Assembly: GCF_900236475.1 (NCBI RefSeq)
Contig: NZ_LT963352.1
Location: 6,266,001 to 6,330,000 of the forward strand
Length of the DNA stretch: 64,000 nucleotides
Source: Streptomyces chartreusis NRRL 3882
Lineage (GTDB): Bacteria; Actinomycetota; Actinomycetes; Streptomycetales; Streptomycetaceae
Reading direction: 5' to 3'
This document shows, in pieces, positions 1-8,834 of this stretch. The notes under the pieces were generated by a model. The model was given only the letters and a program-made list of their open reading frames with translations, was not told where the DNA came from and did not search any database. Position numbers and translations under genes: made by a program. The first letter of the stretch is position 1, and each line of letters begins with the position of its first letter.

Positions 1-1
1 C

Positions 2-2275
2 GTCCGCGGGGTGCACTGGAGCGCCGACGACCCGTCCGTCGCCCTGCCCTCACCGACCGCCCTCGCCGCCACCTGGGACCCCGAACTCGCCCACCGGGCC
101 GGGGTGCTGCTGGCCCAGGAGGCCCGCCGCAAGGGCGTCCACGTCCTGCTCGCCCCCACGGTCAACCTGCACCGCTCCCCGCTCGGCGGCCGCCACTTCG
201 AGGCCTACAGCGAGGACCCGTACCTCACGGGGCGGATCGGCACCGGGTACGTCCGGGGCGTCCAGTCCGGCGGCGTCGGCACCACCGTCAAGCACTTCGT
301 CGCCAACGACGCCGAGACCGACCGCCTCACGGTGAACAACCTCGTCGGCGAACGCGCCCTGCGCGAGCTGTACCTGGCCCCCTTCGAGGCGATCGTCGAG
401 AACGCCCACCCCTGGGGCGTCATGACCGCCTACAACACGGTCAACGGCACGACGATGACCGAGCACCACCACCTCGTCAACGAGGTCCTGCGCGGCGAGT
501 GGGGCTTCGACGGGATCAACGTCTCCGACTGGACCGCCGCCCGCTCCACCACCGGCGCCCTCGCCGGCGGCCTCGACATCGCCATGCCCGGCCCGCAGAC
601 CGTCTACGGCGAGGCCCTCGCGCAGGCCGTACGGGACGGCCGGGCCGACGAGTCCCGGGTCGACGAGGCCGTCCGCCGCGTCCTGCGCCTCGCCGCCCGC
701 GTCGGCATCCTGGAGGGCGCCGAACCGGCCGTCACCGACCTGCCCGCGCCCGTCCACGGCGAGTCGCTCGCCCGCGAGATCGCCCGCCGCTCCTTCGTCC
801 TCGTCCGCAACGAGAACGGCGCGCTGCCGCTGAAGCCCGGCAGGATCGCGCTGATCGGCGCCGCCGCCCGCGACGCCCGCGTCCTCGGCGGCGGCTCCGC
901 CACCGTCTTCCCCGCCCGGACCGTCTCCCCGCTCGACGGCCTCACCGCCGCCCTCCCCGACGGCAGCCTCACCCACGCCCTCGGCGCCGATCCGAACACC
1001 GAACTCCCCGTCGCCGACCAGGGCTTCGAACTGCGCGCCGTCTGCCGCGACAGCCAGGGCACCGTCATCGGCACCCGCTCCGCCCCCAGCGGCCACATCC
1101 AGTGGATGGGCGGCGACCTCCCGGACGGGGTCACCCACGAAACCCTGGCGGCCGTCGAGCTGACGGGCACCTTCACCCCGCGCGAGACCGGCACGCACAC
1201 CTTCGGCATCAAGGGCCTCGGCCCCTTCAGGCTGACCGTCGCGGGCACCACGTACTTCGACGACGTCCAGCGCCCCGCCGAGGACGGCGACCCCTTCGCG
1301 GCGTTCTTCGGCGCCCCGGTGCCCCACGCCCGGGTCGAACTGACCACGGGCGAACCGGTCGAGGTATCCCTGACCTACACCGTCCCGCCGCTCGGCGACC
1401 ACCCCATGCGGGTCATCGGCTTCACCCTCGCCCACCAGGACCCGCAGCGCGACCCCGACGAGCTGATCGCCGAGGCAGCCGCGGCCGCCCGGACCGCCGA
1501 CACCGCCGTCGTCGTGGTCGCCACCACCGACCGCGTCGAGTCGGAGGGCTTCGACCGCACGGACCTGCGCCTCCCCGGCCGCCAGGACGACCTGGTCCGC
1601 GCCGTCGCCGCCGCCAACCCCGACACCGTCGTGGTCGTCAACTCCGGCTCCCCGGTGGAGATGCCGTGGCGCGACGACGTCGCCGCCGTGCTCCTCACCT
1701 GGTTCCCCGGACAGGAGGGCGGCGCGGCCCTCGCGGACGTCCTCACCGGCGCCCACGAGCCCGGCGGCCGCCTGCCCACCACCTGGGGCTCCCTGGCCGA
1801 CGCCCCGGTCACCCAGGTCGTCCCGGCGGGCGGCGAACTCCGCTACGACGAGGACGTCTTCATCGGCTACCGCGCCTGGGAGCAGCAGGGCCGCACCCTC
1901 GCCTACCCCTTCGGCCACGGCCTCGGCTACACCGACTGGACCTACGAGTCGGTCGAGGTCGAAGGCACCGCCGACGGAACCACCGCGAAGGTCCGCCTCC
2001 GCAACACCGGCGACCGCCCCGGCCACGAGGTCGTCCAGCTCTACCTCGCCCCGAGCGAGCCCGACCCCACCCGCCCCGCACGCTGGCTGGCCGGTTTCGC
2101 GGGCGTGGACGCCGGACCCGGCGAGAGTGTCGAGGCGACCGTCGCACTGCCGCGCCGGGCCTTCGAGATCTGGGACGAGACGACCATGTCGTGGTCGTGT
2201 GTGAAGGGTTCGTACGAGATCCAGGTCGGGCGCTCGATCACGGACCGCAGGATCACCGCGACGATTAACGTCTGA
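2..2275 (+). CDS. Beta-glucosidase, glycoside hydrolase family 3 with PA14 insertion (5' end cut by window)
   Basis: Retaining beta-glucosidase type enzyme. The reading frame is open to the left edge, so the first visible GTG (position 11) is internal and the N-terminus is missing. Counting from that GTG, the conserved GRxFExxSEDP block is near residue 63, KHFVAND near 94, and the SDW segment carrying the nucleophile Asp near 173. A PA14 carbohydrate-binding insertion (TFTPRETGTHTFGI region) spans about 370-460. A fibronectin III-like domain ends the protein (about 655-745). No signal peptide is visible, but the N-terminus is absent. It converges on the mutarotase gene, with a hairpin between them. 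The PA14 type usually acts on plant or fungal oligosaccharides; the true substrate cannot be read here. Confidence 0.93.
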   Translation, partial: VRGVHWSADDPSVALPSPTALAATWDPELAHRAGVLLAQEARRKGVHVLLAPTVNLHRSPLGGRHFEAYSEDPYLTGRIGTGYVRGVQSGGVGTTVKHFVANDAETDRLTVNNLVGERALRELYLAPFEAIVENAHPWGVMTAYNTVNGTTMTEHHHLVNEVLRGEWGFDGINVSDWTAARSTTGALAGGLDIAMPGPQTVYGEALAQAVRDGRADESRVDEAVRRVLRLAARVGILEGAEPAVTDLPAPVHGESLAREIARRSFVLVRNENGALPLKPGRIALIGAAARDARVLGGGSATVFPARTVSPLDGLTAALPDGSLTHALGADPNTELPVADQGFELRAVCRDSQGTVIGTRSAPSGHIQWMGGDLPDGVTHETLAAVELTGTFTPRETGTHTFGIKGLGPFRLTVAGTTYFDDVQRPAEDGDPFAAFFGAPVPHARVELTTGEPVEVSLTYTVPPLGDHPMRVIGFTLAHQDPQRDPDELIAEAAAAARTADTAVVVVATTDRVESEGFDRTDLRLPGRQDDLVRAVAAANPDTVVVVNSGSPVEMPWRDDVAAVLLTWFPGQEGGAALADVLTGAHEPGGRLPTTWGSLADAPVTQVVPAGGELRYDEDVFIGYRAWEQQGRTLAYPFGHGLGYTDWTYESVEVEGTADGTTAKVRLRNTGDRPGHEVVQLYLAPSEPDPTRPARWLAGFAGVDAGPGESVEATVALPRRAFEIWDETTMSWSCVKGSYEIQVGRSITDRRITATINV

Positions 2276-2299
2276 TCCGGGACGAGTTCCCCACCGAGC

Positions 2300-2335
2300 A
2301 GCCCCGGTCCGGGACCTGACCCCTGGACCGGGGCT
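2300..2335. terminator. Hairpin between convergent GH3 and galM genes
   Basis: Perfect 11-bp inverted repeat AGCCCCGGTCC (2300-2310) / GGACCGGGGCT (2325-2335) with a 14-nt loop. It lies in the 84-bp gap between two genes that converge, so it can serve both strands. No clear U-tract follows, as is usual in Streptomyces. Confidence 0.7.
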
Positions 2336-2359
2336 CATGGTCCGCCCGGCCGCGAGCGC

Positions 2360-3331
2360 CTAGCGGATGCCGAACCCGTACACCGTCTCCGAGCAGTACA
2401 CCTCACCCGGCCGCAGCACCGTGCCCGGGAACTCCGGCCGGTTGGGGGAGTCGGGGAAGCGCTGCGTCTCCAGCGCGATGCCGTCGCCGGGCGCGAAGGG
2501 CTCGCCCAGGTGGTCGGCGGTGTACAGCTGGAGTCCGGGCTCGGTGGTCGCCACCGTCAGCACCCGCCCGGACGCCGGGTCGTGCAGCTCCGCGACCTCG
2601 GCCGGAGCGTCCGTCACACCCTTGTCGAGCACGAAGTTGTGGTCGTAGCCGGCGCCCACCTTGCGCGCCTCGCGGAAGTCGAAGCGCGTGCCGGTCACGT
2701 CGTCCAGGCCGCCGGTCGGGATCAGATCCGCGTCCACCGGCGTGTACCGCGAGGCGGCCAGCCACAGCTCGTGACCGCCGGCGTCTCCGGAACCGGCCAG
2801 GTTGAAGTAGCTGTGGTTCGTCAGGTTCACCACGGTCGGCGCGTCCGTCACCGCCTGGTACGCGATCCGCAGCGCACCGCTCTCCTGGAGCGTGTACGTC
2901 GCCGAGACCTCCAGCCGACCCGGGAACCCCTCCTCCCCGTGCGGACTGACCCGCGCGAGCCGCACACCGTGCTCGACGGGCGTCCCCTCCCACACCCGCT
3001 TGTCGAAGCCACGCACTCCACCGTGCAACGCGTTCGGCCCGTCGTTCGGTTCGAGCGCGTACGTCCGCCCGTCCAGTGGGAACCGAGCACCGGCGATCCG
3101 GTTGGCGTACCGCCCGACCAGGGCGCCGAGGTACGGATCCGGGTGCGTGAGGTAGCCGTCGAGGTCGGGGAACCCCAGCACCACGTTCCCGGCCCGCCCG
3201 TCCCGGTCCGGCACCTCGACGGACTGCACGATTCCGCCGTACGACAGGATCCGCACCCGGACGCCCGCGCGCTCCAGGGTCCAGCGGTGCACCGGCGTGC
3301 CGTCGGAAAGTGTGCCGAAGAGTTCGTTCAT
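2360..3331 (-). CDS. galM: Aldose 1-epimerase (galactose mutarotase)
   Basis: Interconverts alpha and beta anomers of galactose or glucose in the cytoplasm. The 323-residue length is normal for the family. Visible signatures are the NALHGG segment near residue 100, the catalytic His in NLTNHSYFNLAG near 172, and the base Glu in ALETQRFPDSPN near 286, the classic GalM C-terminal block. It sits 26 bp downstream of the SGNH lipoprotein gene on the same strand and is probably co-transcribed with it. Its pairing with a neighbouring GH3 enzyme suggests sugar use, which is inference. Confidence 0.93.
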   Translation of the reverse strand: MNELFGTLSDGTPVHRWTLERAGVRVRILSYGGIVQSVEVPDRDGRAGNVVLGFPDLDGYLTHPDPYLGALVGRYANRIAGARFPLDGRTYALEPNDGPNALHGGVRGFDKRVWEGTPVEHGVRLARVSPHGEEGFPGRLEVSATYTLQESGALRIAYQAVTDAPTVVNLTNHSYFNLAGSGDAGGHELWLAASRYTPVDADLIPTGGLDDVTGTRFDFREARKVGAGYDHNFVLDKGVTDAPAEVAELHDPASGRVLTVATTEPGLQLYTADHLGEPFAPGDGIALETQRFPDSPNRPEFPGTVLRPGEVYCSETVYGFGIR

Positions 3332-3357
3332 GTGCGGAACTCTAAGTCAGGCCCGGG

Positions 3358-4245
3358 TCAGGGCCGCTCCGCCGTGACGGTCCGGTACGCGATCTCCGCC
3401 AACCGGGCCTGCCCGTTCACGCTCGGGTGGAAGTAGTCCCAACGGCTCAACTGGGCGGTGCCGAAGCGGTAGTCGTACACCGCGCCGCCGTCGTAGCGGC
3501 ACCGCTCGTCCTTGGCGCAGACCTCCTTCAGGACCTTGTTGTAGTCCTCCACCCGCTTCTGCACCGTGTTCCGCCGCAGATTCGCCGTCGAGTCCACGGC
3601 GTCCGCGTCACCCAGCATCGACGGGCAGATGCCCAGCTGCCAGACCTGCTTGCCCAGCGGGCTGGTGCGCCCTTGTGACCACAGCCGCTTCAGGTTCGGC
3701 ACGCTGGCCACGAACACCTGGGCCTTGGGCAGGGCCTTGCGCAGGGTGCGCAGGGAGTCCTCGAAGTCGGCGCGGAACTCGGAGACCGGGGTCATCGCCG
3801 AGGGGGTGGCCCGGCAGGCGTCGTTCGCCCCCACCATGACCGTCACCAGCTGCGGCTTGCGCCGCACCGCCTGGGCGATCTGCCCGGGCAGGTCCGCCAT
3901 CCGCGCCCCGGTCACGGCGTAGTTCCAGCTCCGCTCCGCGGCCCCGGCCCGCCCCAGCAGCCGTACCGCGAGGGAGTCGACCTCCGGGCTCGCACCGGTC
4001 GCCCAGGACGCCTCCGGGCAGTCCGACAGCACGTCACAGGCGTCGAAACCCCGCGTGATCGAGTCACCCACGGCCGCGACGGAACTCGGGCTGCGGTCCC
4101 AGAGGGGCGTGGGCCCGGGGGACGGCTCGGCCGAACGGGACGGGGCGGGGGAGTTGTCCCCGACGGCATCACACCCGGCCACGCCCAGGGCGGCCGCCAC
4201 AGCCACGGCAAGCACGACCCGCGAGCGGTGGCTTCGCTTCCGCAT
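3358..4245 (-). CDS. SGNH/GDSL-family lipoprotein hydrolase
   Basis: Probable surface lipoprotein esterase. I start it at the ATG giving MRKRSHRSR, because a basic n-region, hydrophobic core and lipobox GVAGC (Cys25) follow directly. A longer frame upstream adds 17 residues with no sense as a signal. After a Pro/Ser linker come the SGNH blocks: block I AVGDSITRG (Ser62), block III GANDAC, and block V DYFHPSVNG with the Asp-His pair. Mature size is about 270 residues. Extra cysteines (DACDVLSDC, VCAKDERC) suggest disulfides outside the membrane. Substrate is unknown. Confidence 0.85.
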   Translation of the reverse strand: MRKRSHRSRVVLAVAVAAALGVAGCDAVGDNSPAPSRSAEPSPGPTPLWDRSPSSVAAVGDSITRGFDACDVLSDCPEASWATGASPEVDSLAVRLLGRAGAAERSWNYAVTGARMADLPGQIAQAVRRKPQLVTVMVGANDACRATPSAMTPVSEFRADFEDSLRTLRKALPKAQVFVASVPNLKRLWSQGRTSPLGKQVWQLGICPSMLGDADAVDSTANLRRNTVQKRVEDYNKVLKEVCAKDERCRYDGGAVYDYRFGTAQLSRWDYFHPSVNGQARLAEIAYRTVTAERP

Positions 4246-4504
4246 CCCTGGTCCGTCCCCTCGCCGCGCCGTGCCTGTCTCCCCAACCAATAACAACGCA
4301 CGAGGGTTCCCGACCGATCAGGTGCAACGGCTCACACCCGTACAAGCGTCCCCCTGGGTGAATGGCGGGCGTTTCCCGGCACCGGGACCGACCGTACGTC
4401 ACACTCCTTGCGTCACCGCACGGTAGCCTCGCCATCAACGTGACCCGCCCGGTCACAGCCGTTCCGCCCGTTTCCAAGATGTCCCGCTCTGCCCGGAGGT
4501 TCCG

Positions 4505-4999
4505 GTGACGACACGTGGAGTTCTGTACGTGCACTCGGCGCCGCGCGCGCTGTGCCCGCACGTCGAGTGGGCCGTCGCCGGGGTGCTCGGTACGCGCGTC
4601 AGCCTGGACTGGATCCGTCAGCCCGCCGCCCCGGGCACCTGGCGCTCGGAGTTCTCCTGGCAGGGCCAGGCCGGCACGGCGTCCAAGCTCGCCTCGGCAC
4701 TCCGCGGCTGGCACCTCCTCCGCTTCGAGGTCACCGCGGAACCCTGCCCCACCGCCGAGGGCGAACGCTACAGCTGCACTCCCGACCTGGGCATCTTCCA
4801 CGCGGTCACCGGCATCCACGGCGACATCCTCATCCCCGAGGACCGTCTGCGCGCCGCCCTGCAGCGCAGCCAGCGCGGCGAAACGGACCTGGAGGCCGAG
4901 CTCAACAAACTCCTGGGCAAGCCCTGGGACGACGAGCTGGAGCCGTTCCGCTACGCGGGCGAAGGCGCCCCGGTCCGCTGGCTCCACCAGGTGGTGTGA
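4505..4999 (+). CDS. DUF3145 family protein
   Basis: Conserved actinobacterial protein of unknown function, 164 residues, normal full length. It begins MTTRGVLYVHSAPRALCPHVEW and has the family's conserved Trp-rich stretches (WRSEFSWQG, LRGWHLLRFEV) and ends RWLHQVV. It has no membrane segment or signal peptide and is probably cytoplasmic. The GTG start at 4505 follows a GGAGG-like ribosome site (cggaggttccG). It sits opposite the fab operon, as I remember from other Streptomyces chromosomes, so a link to fatty-acid metabolism is only positional. Confidence 0.85.
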   Translation: MTTRGVLYVHSAPRALCPHVEWAVAGVLGTRVSLDWIRQPAAPGTWRSEFSWQGQAGTASKLASALRGWHLLRFEVTAEPCPTAEGERYSCTPDLGIFHAVTGIHGDILIPEDRLRAALQRSQRGETDLEAELNKLLGKPWDDELEPFRYAGEGAPVRWLHQVV

Positions 5000-5004
5000 C
5001 GCCC

Positions 5005-5055
5005 TTTTGGGGGCGCGGGGAACTGCGCGACCAACCCCCACGAACCCGCACCCGG
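5005..5055 (+). repeat. Dispersed Streptomyces repeat, copy 1
   Basis: Contains the core GGGGGCGCGGGGAACTGCGC followed by GACCAACCCCCACGAACCCGCACCC. It lies just after the DUF3145 stop codon. The same core recurs at 13661 and 30834 in this window, always on the plus strand. From memory, this short GC-rich element is abundant in Streptomyces intergenic regions. Confidence 0.75.
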
Positions 5056-5073
5056 CACACAACGCGACACGAA

Positions 5074-5118
5074 ACGGCGAGTGGCCCGAACTCACGAAGA
5101 GTCCGGGCCACTCGCCGT
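5074..5118. terminator. Bidirectional hairpin between DUF3145 and fabF
   Basis: Perfect 15-bp stem: ACGGCGAGTGGCCCG (5074-5088) pairs with CGGGCCACTCGCCGT (5104-5118). The inner ACTC/GAGT can extend it after one mismatch. It is placed between convergent genes, 10 bp from the fabF stop codon. One of the strongest stems in the window. Confidence 0.85.
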
Positions 5119-5128
5119 GAAGGCGAAA

Positions 5129-6400
5129 TCAAACCGTCCGGAACGCCAGCACCACGTTGTGCCCGCCGAACCCGAACGAGTCGTTCAACGCGGCGATACG
5201 CCCGTCGACCGGCAGCTTCCGGGCCTCACCCCGCACCACGTCCGCGTTCGCCTCGGCCTCGGGGTCGAGGTTCTCCACGTTGATCGTCGGCGGAGCCACC
5301 CGGTGGTACAGCGCGAGCACGGTCGCCACCGTCTCGACACCACCGGCACCACCCAGCAGATGGCCGGTCATCGACTTCGTCGCGGACACCGCGATGTGGT
5401 CGGTGTCGTCGCCGAACACCTTCCGCAGCGCCTTCAACTCGGCGATGTCACCGGCCGGCGTCGACGTCGCGTGCGCGTTGACGTGCACGATCTCCGCCGG
5501 ATCCAGGTCGGTCCGCTCCAGCAGGTTCTGCAGGGCGTGCGAGATGCCCCGCCCCTCCGGCTCCGGCTGCACGATGTCGTGGCTGTCGGCGGAGATGCCC
5601 TGCCCGACCGCCTCGGCGTACACCCGGGCCCCGCGCTTGGCGGCGTGCTCGGCGGACTCCAGGACGACGACACCGGCGCCCTCGCCGAGGACGAAGCCGT
5701 CGCGGGCCACGTCGTAGGGACGCGACGCGCCCTGCGGGTCGTCGTTGTTCTTGGACATCGCCATCATGTTGCCGAACGCGGCGATGGGCAGCGGGTGGAT
5801 CGCCGCCTCCGTACCACCCGCGACGACGACGTCGGCACGGCCGGTGCGGATCATCTCGATGGCGTAGCCGATGGCCTCGGCGCCCGAGGCGCAGGCGGAG
5901 ACCGGCGTGTGCACGCCCGCCCGGGCACCCACGGCCAACCCCACGTTGGCCGACGGGCTGTTGGGCATCAGCATGGGAACGGTGTGCGGGGAGACGCGGC
6001 GGACGCCCTTCTCCTTGAGCACGTCGTACTGGTCGAGCAGCGTCGTCACGCCGCCGATGCCGGAGGCGATGACCGCGCCGAGCCGGTCCGGGTCGACGGC
6101 CGGGTCCTCGCCGGCCTTCGCCTCGAAACCGGCGTCGGCCCAGGCCTCCTTGGCCGCGACCAGCGCGAACTGCGCCGAGCGGTCCAGTCGGCGGGCCTGC
6201 GGCCGGGGGATGACCTCGGTCGGCTCCACGGCGACGGGGGCGGCGATCCGGACCGCCTGCTCGGCGGCCCAGTCCTGCTCCAGGGGCTTGACGCCGGAAC
6301 GTCCGGCGACCAGGCCCTCCCAGGTAGAGGCTACGTCGCCACCCAGCGGTGTGGTTGCGCCGATACCGGTGACGACCACGGTGCGATTGGTCGAGCTCAC
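5129..6400 (-). CDS. fabF: 3-oxoacyl-ACP synthase II (KAS II)
   Basis: Condenses malonyl-ACP with growing acyl-ACP in type II fatty-acid elongation. The 423-residue protein has the full Cys-His-His set: Cys170 in SACASGAEAI, His in HVNAHATSTPAGD, and His in SMTGHLLGGAGG, plus the C-terminal NSFGFGGHN loop. It is the last gene of the minus-strand fabD-fabH-acpP-fabF cluster, 86 bp after acpP, and is followed by a strong terminator. In streptomycetes this locus is essential primary metabolism, not a polyketide cluster. The identity of neighbours makes the assignment firm. Confidence 0.96.
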   Translation of the reverse strand: MSSTNRTVVVTGIGATTPLGGDVASTWEGLVAGRSGVKPLEQDWAAEQAVRIAAPVAVEPTEVIPRPQARRLDRSAQFALVAAKEAWADAGFEAKAGEDPAVDPDRLGAVIASGIGGVTTLLDQYDVLKEKGVRRVSPHTVPMLMPNSPSANVGLAVGARAGVHTPVSACASGAEAIGYAIEMIRTGRADVVVAGGTEAAIHPLPIAAFGNMMAMSKNNDDPQGASRPYDVARDGFVLGEGAGVVVLESAEHAAKRGARVYAEAVGQGISADSHDIVQPEPEGRGISHALQNLLERTDLDPAEIVHVNAHATSTPAGDIAELKALRKVFGDDTDHIAVSATKSMTGHLLGGAGGVETVATVLALYHRVAPPTINVENLDPEAEANADVVRGEARKLPVDGRIAALNDSFGFGGHNVVLAFRTV

Positions 6401-6486
6401 GGGAATTCTTTCTCCAACGGATCCGAGGATTAAGCGGCGCCACCGCCGGGTGGCGGGGCAGTCAGCCCAGGGGCCTGATCGGTGGA

Positions 6487-6735
6487 TCAGCCCTGGTGCT
6501 TGAGGATGTAGTCGGTCGCGTCGCCGACGGTCTTGAGGTTCTTGACGTCCTCGTCCGGGATCTTGACGTCGAAGCGCTCTTCGGCGGCGACGACGACCTC
6601 GACCATGGACAGCGAGTCGACGTCCAGGTCGTCGGTGAAGGACTTGTCCAGCTGGACGTCCTCAACCGGGATGCCGGCGATCTCGTTCACGATCTCGGCG
6701 AGACCGGCGACGATCTCTTCCTGAGTGGCGGCCAT
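6487..6735 (-). CDS. acpP: Acyl carrier protein
   Basis: Small acidic carrier (82 residues) of the type II fatty-acid synthase. The phosphopantetheine attachment Ser41 is in the DVDSLSMVEV motif, and the protein has the usual ACP length and charge. The ATG follows aagGAGCgccgac (minus strand), a good ribosome site. It lies 81 bp after fabH and 86 bp before fabF. The longer gaps around acpP and the hairpin upstream of it fit separately tuned expression of the carrier, which is needed in excess. That last point is inference. Confidence 0.97.
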   Translation of the reverse strand: MAATQEEIVAGLAEIVNEIAGIPVEDVQLDKSFTDDLDVDSLSMVEVVVAAEERFDVKIPDEDVKNLKTVGDATDYILKHQG

Positions 6736-6784
6736 GTCGGCGCTCCTTCGTAGATGTTCCAGAGGGTGTGGCAGGTGTTTCTCC

Positions 6785-6810
6785 CGTGCCGGACCGCATG
6801 ATCCGGCACG
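6785..6810. other. Intra-operon hairpin between fabH and acpP
   Basis: Perfect 9-bp stem CGTGCCGGA (6785-6793) / TCCGGCACG (6802-6810) with an 8-nt loop. It lies 6 bp after the fabH stop and about 50 bp before acpP on the transcript. It could be a partial terminator or a 5' stabiliser or processing site for an acpP message. Confidence 0.55.
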
Positions 6811-6816
6811 GAGTGC

Positions 6817-7818
6817 CTAGGGGAGGGTAACGACAGTCGCGGCGTAGACGAGACCCGCCCCGAAGCCGATGACGAGCGCGGTGTCGCCGCTCTTCGCCTC
6901 GCCGGTCGCCAGGAGCCGCTCCATCGCGAGCGGGATCGAGGCGGCCGAGGTGTTGCCGGTGGTGCGGATGTCACGGGCGACCGTGACGTGCTCCGGCAGT
7001 TTCAGCGTCTTCACCATCGAGTCGATGATCCGCACGTTGGCCTGGTGCGGGATGAAGACGTCCAGGTCGTCCACGGTGATCCCGGCCGCGTCCAGCGCCT
7101 GCTGGGCGACCTTCGCCATCTCGAACACGGCCCAGCGGAACACCGCCTGGCCTTCCTGGGTGATCGCGGGGAACTTCTCGACCGTCCCGTTCCGGTAGTC
7201 CGTCCACGGCACGGTCTGCTTGATCGTCTCGGACTTGTCGCCCTCCGAGCCCCACACGGTCGGGCCGATCGCGGGCTCCTGGGACGGCCCGACCACGACC
7301 GCGCCGGCGCCGTCGCCGAACAGGAAGGCCGTCGCGCGGTCCTCCAGGTCGGTCAGGTCGCTCAGCCGCTCGACGCCGATCACCAGGACGTACTCCGCCG
7401 AGCCCTCGACGATCATGCCCTTGGCGAGGGTCAGACCGTAGCCGAAGCCCGCGCAGCCCGCCGAGATGTCGAAGGCGGCGGCCTTGGCGGTGCCCAGCTT
7501 GTCGGCGATCTCGGTGGCGACCGCGGGGGTCTGCTTGAAGTGCGAGACGGTCGAGACGATCACGCCGCCGATCTGCTCGGCGGAGATGCCCGCGTCCGCG
7601 ATGGCCTTGCCTGAGGCCTCCAGCGACATCGCGGCGACGGTCTCCTCGTCGGAGGCCCAGTGCCGCGTCTCGATGCCGGAGCGCGAGCGGATCCACTCGT
7701 CGGACGACTCGATCGTCTCCAGGATCACCTCGTTCGGCACGACCCGGGTCGGGCGGTAGCCGCCGACGCCGAGGATCCGCGCGTACGCGGCGCCCTTGCT
7801 GGGCTTGATCTTCGCCAT
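6817..7818 (-). CDS. fabH: 3-oxoacyl-ACP synthase III (KAS III), initiation
   Basis: Starts fatty-acid chains by condensing an acyl-CoA primer with malonyl-ACP; in streptomycetes the primers include branched acyl-CoAs. I choose the ATG giving MAKIKPSKG because GAGAAGGAGC lies 7 bp upstream. The longer frame (from 7842) would overlap fabD. Catalytic triad: Cys122 in ISAGCAGFG, His in IPHQAN, Asn in TTGNTSAAS. It is 16 bp downstream of fabD and clearly in the same operon. Confidence 0.96.
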   Translation of the reverse strand: MAKIKPSKGAAYARILGVGGYRPTRVVPNEVILETIESSDEWIRSRSGIETRHWASDEETVAAMSLEASGKAIADAGISAEQIGGVIVSTVSHFKQTPAVATEIADKLGTAKAAAFDISAGCAGFGYGLTLAKGMIVEGSAEYVLVIGVERLSDLTDLEDRATAFLFGDGAGAVVVGPSQEPAIGPTVWGSEGDKSETIKQTVPWTDYRNGTVEKFPAITQEGQAVFRWAVFEMAKVAQQALDAAGITVDDLDVFIPHQANVRIIDSMVKTLKLPEHVTVARDIRTTGNTSAASIPLAMERLLATGEAKSGDTALVIGFGAGLVYAATVVTLP

Positions 7819-7834
7819 GCTCTCGGGCTCCTTC

Positions 7835-8776
7835 TCAGACACCGTGCTCTGCGATGAGCTCGCGAGCCGCGTCGAGGTCGGCGGGGGTCTTGAGGGCCAG
7901 CGTCTTCACGCCGGGCAGGGCCCGCTTGGCGAGGCCGGTGAGGGTGCCGCCGGGGCACACCTCGATCAGGGCGGTGACGCCGAGCTCCTTGAAGGTCTCC
8001 ATGCACAGGTCCCAGCGGACCGGGTTGGCGACCTGGCCGACCAGACGGTCCAGCACGTCGGCGCCGGAGGCGACGGTCCGGCCGTCCTTGTTCGACACGT
8101 AGGTGATGTTCGGGTCGCCGGTGTGCCGGGCCTCGGCGGCGGCCTTGGCCAGCGTCTCGACCGCCGGGGCCATGTGGTGCGTGTGGAACGCGCCGGCGAC
8201 CTTCAGCGCGACGACCTTGCGCACGCCCTCGGGCTTGTCGGCCTCCAGCGCGGCGAGCTGCTCCTTGGTGCCGGCCGCGACGATCTGGCCCGCGCCGTTG
8301 ATGTTCGCCGGGGTGAGGCCGAGCCTCTCCAAGTGCGGAACCGTCACTTCGGGGTCGCCGCCCAACAGCGCGGCCATGCCGGTCTCGGTGACGGCGGCGG
8401 CGTCGGCCATGGCGCGCCCGCGGGTGCGGACCAGGCGCAGCGCCTCCTCGTGCGGGAGCACCCCGGCGAGCGACGCCGCGGTGAACTCGCCGACGCTGTG
8501 ACCGGCGATGGCACCGACCTTCCGCGGCAAGTCGGCGGGGTCCTCGAACAGCATGGACGCGGACGCCATGCCGGCCGCGACCAGCAGCGGCTGCGCCACC
8601 GCGGTGTCGCGGATCTCCTCCGCGTCTGCCTCGGTGCCGTAACGGATCAGGTCGAGCTCCACGGCGTCGGACCATGCCTCGAGGGCACCGCGGACACCGG
8701 GGAAGTCGAGCCATTCAGTCAGGAAGCCGGGCGTCTGGGCGCCCTGGCCGGGAGCGACGAGTACGAGCACTCTCAC
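7835..8776 (-). CDS. fabD: Malonyl-CoA:ACP transacylase
   Basis: Loads malonate onto ACP for fatty-acid synthesis. Length is 313 residues. The nucleophile elbow is GHSVGE with Ser94, the oxyanion loop is PGQGAQ at 9-14, and the partner His is in FHTHHM. It is the first gene of the fab operon. A GTG at 8776 (GTG AGA GTG) or the GTG two codons later could start it; both have the AGAGAG stretch upstream. It is preceded by an 83-bp gap holding a perfect dyad (see 8835-8859). The family assignment is secure. Confidence 0.96.
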   Translation of the reverse strand: MRVLVLVAPGQGAQTPGFLTEWLDFPGVRGALEAWSDAVELDLIRYGTEADAEEIRDTAVAQPLLVAAGMASASMLFEDPADLPRKVGAIAGHSVGEFTAASLAGVLPHEEALRLVRTRGRAMADAAAVTETGMAALLGGDPEVTVPHLERLGLTPANINGAGQIVAAGTKEQLAALEADKPEGVRKVVALKVAGAFHTHHMAPAVETLAKAAAEARHTGDPNITYVSNKDGRTVASGADVLDRLVGQVANPVRWDLCMETFKELGVTALIEVCPGGTLTGLAKRALPGVKTLALKTPADLDAARELIAEHGV

Positions 8777-8834
8777 ACTCTCTCTTGGGGACGGCCACGG
8801 CCGCCCGTGGGGACAGGGACGAAGAACACGAGGG

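Noticed and set aside
50..2338. Long open frame on the minus strand (about 760 codons) opposite the GH3 gene, and many similar long frames opposite other genes
   Set aside because: Very high GC makes stop codons rare in shadow frames. The translated products are rich in Arg, Gly and Pro and resemble no family, and the opposite strand carries clear motifs.
5129..8776. Possible polyketide cluster because of ketosynthases and ACP
   Set aside because: The genes are one KAS II, one KAS III, one ACP and one transacylase with FasR beside them, the primary fatty-acid operon. No ketoreductase, cyclase or tailoring genes are next to them.
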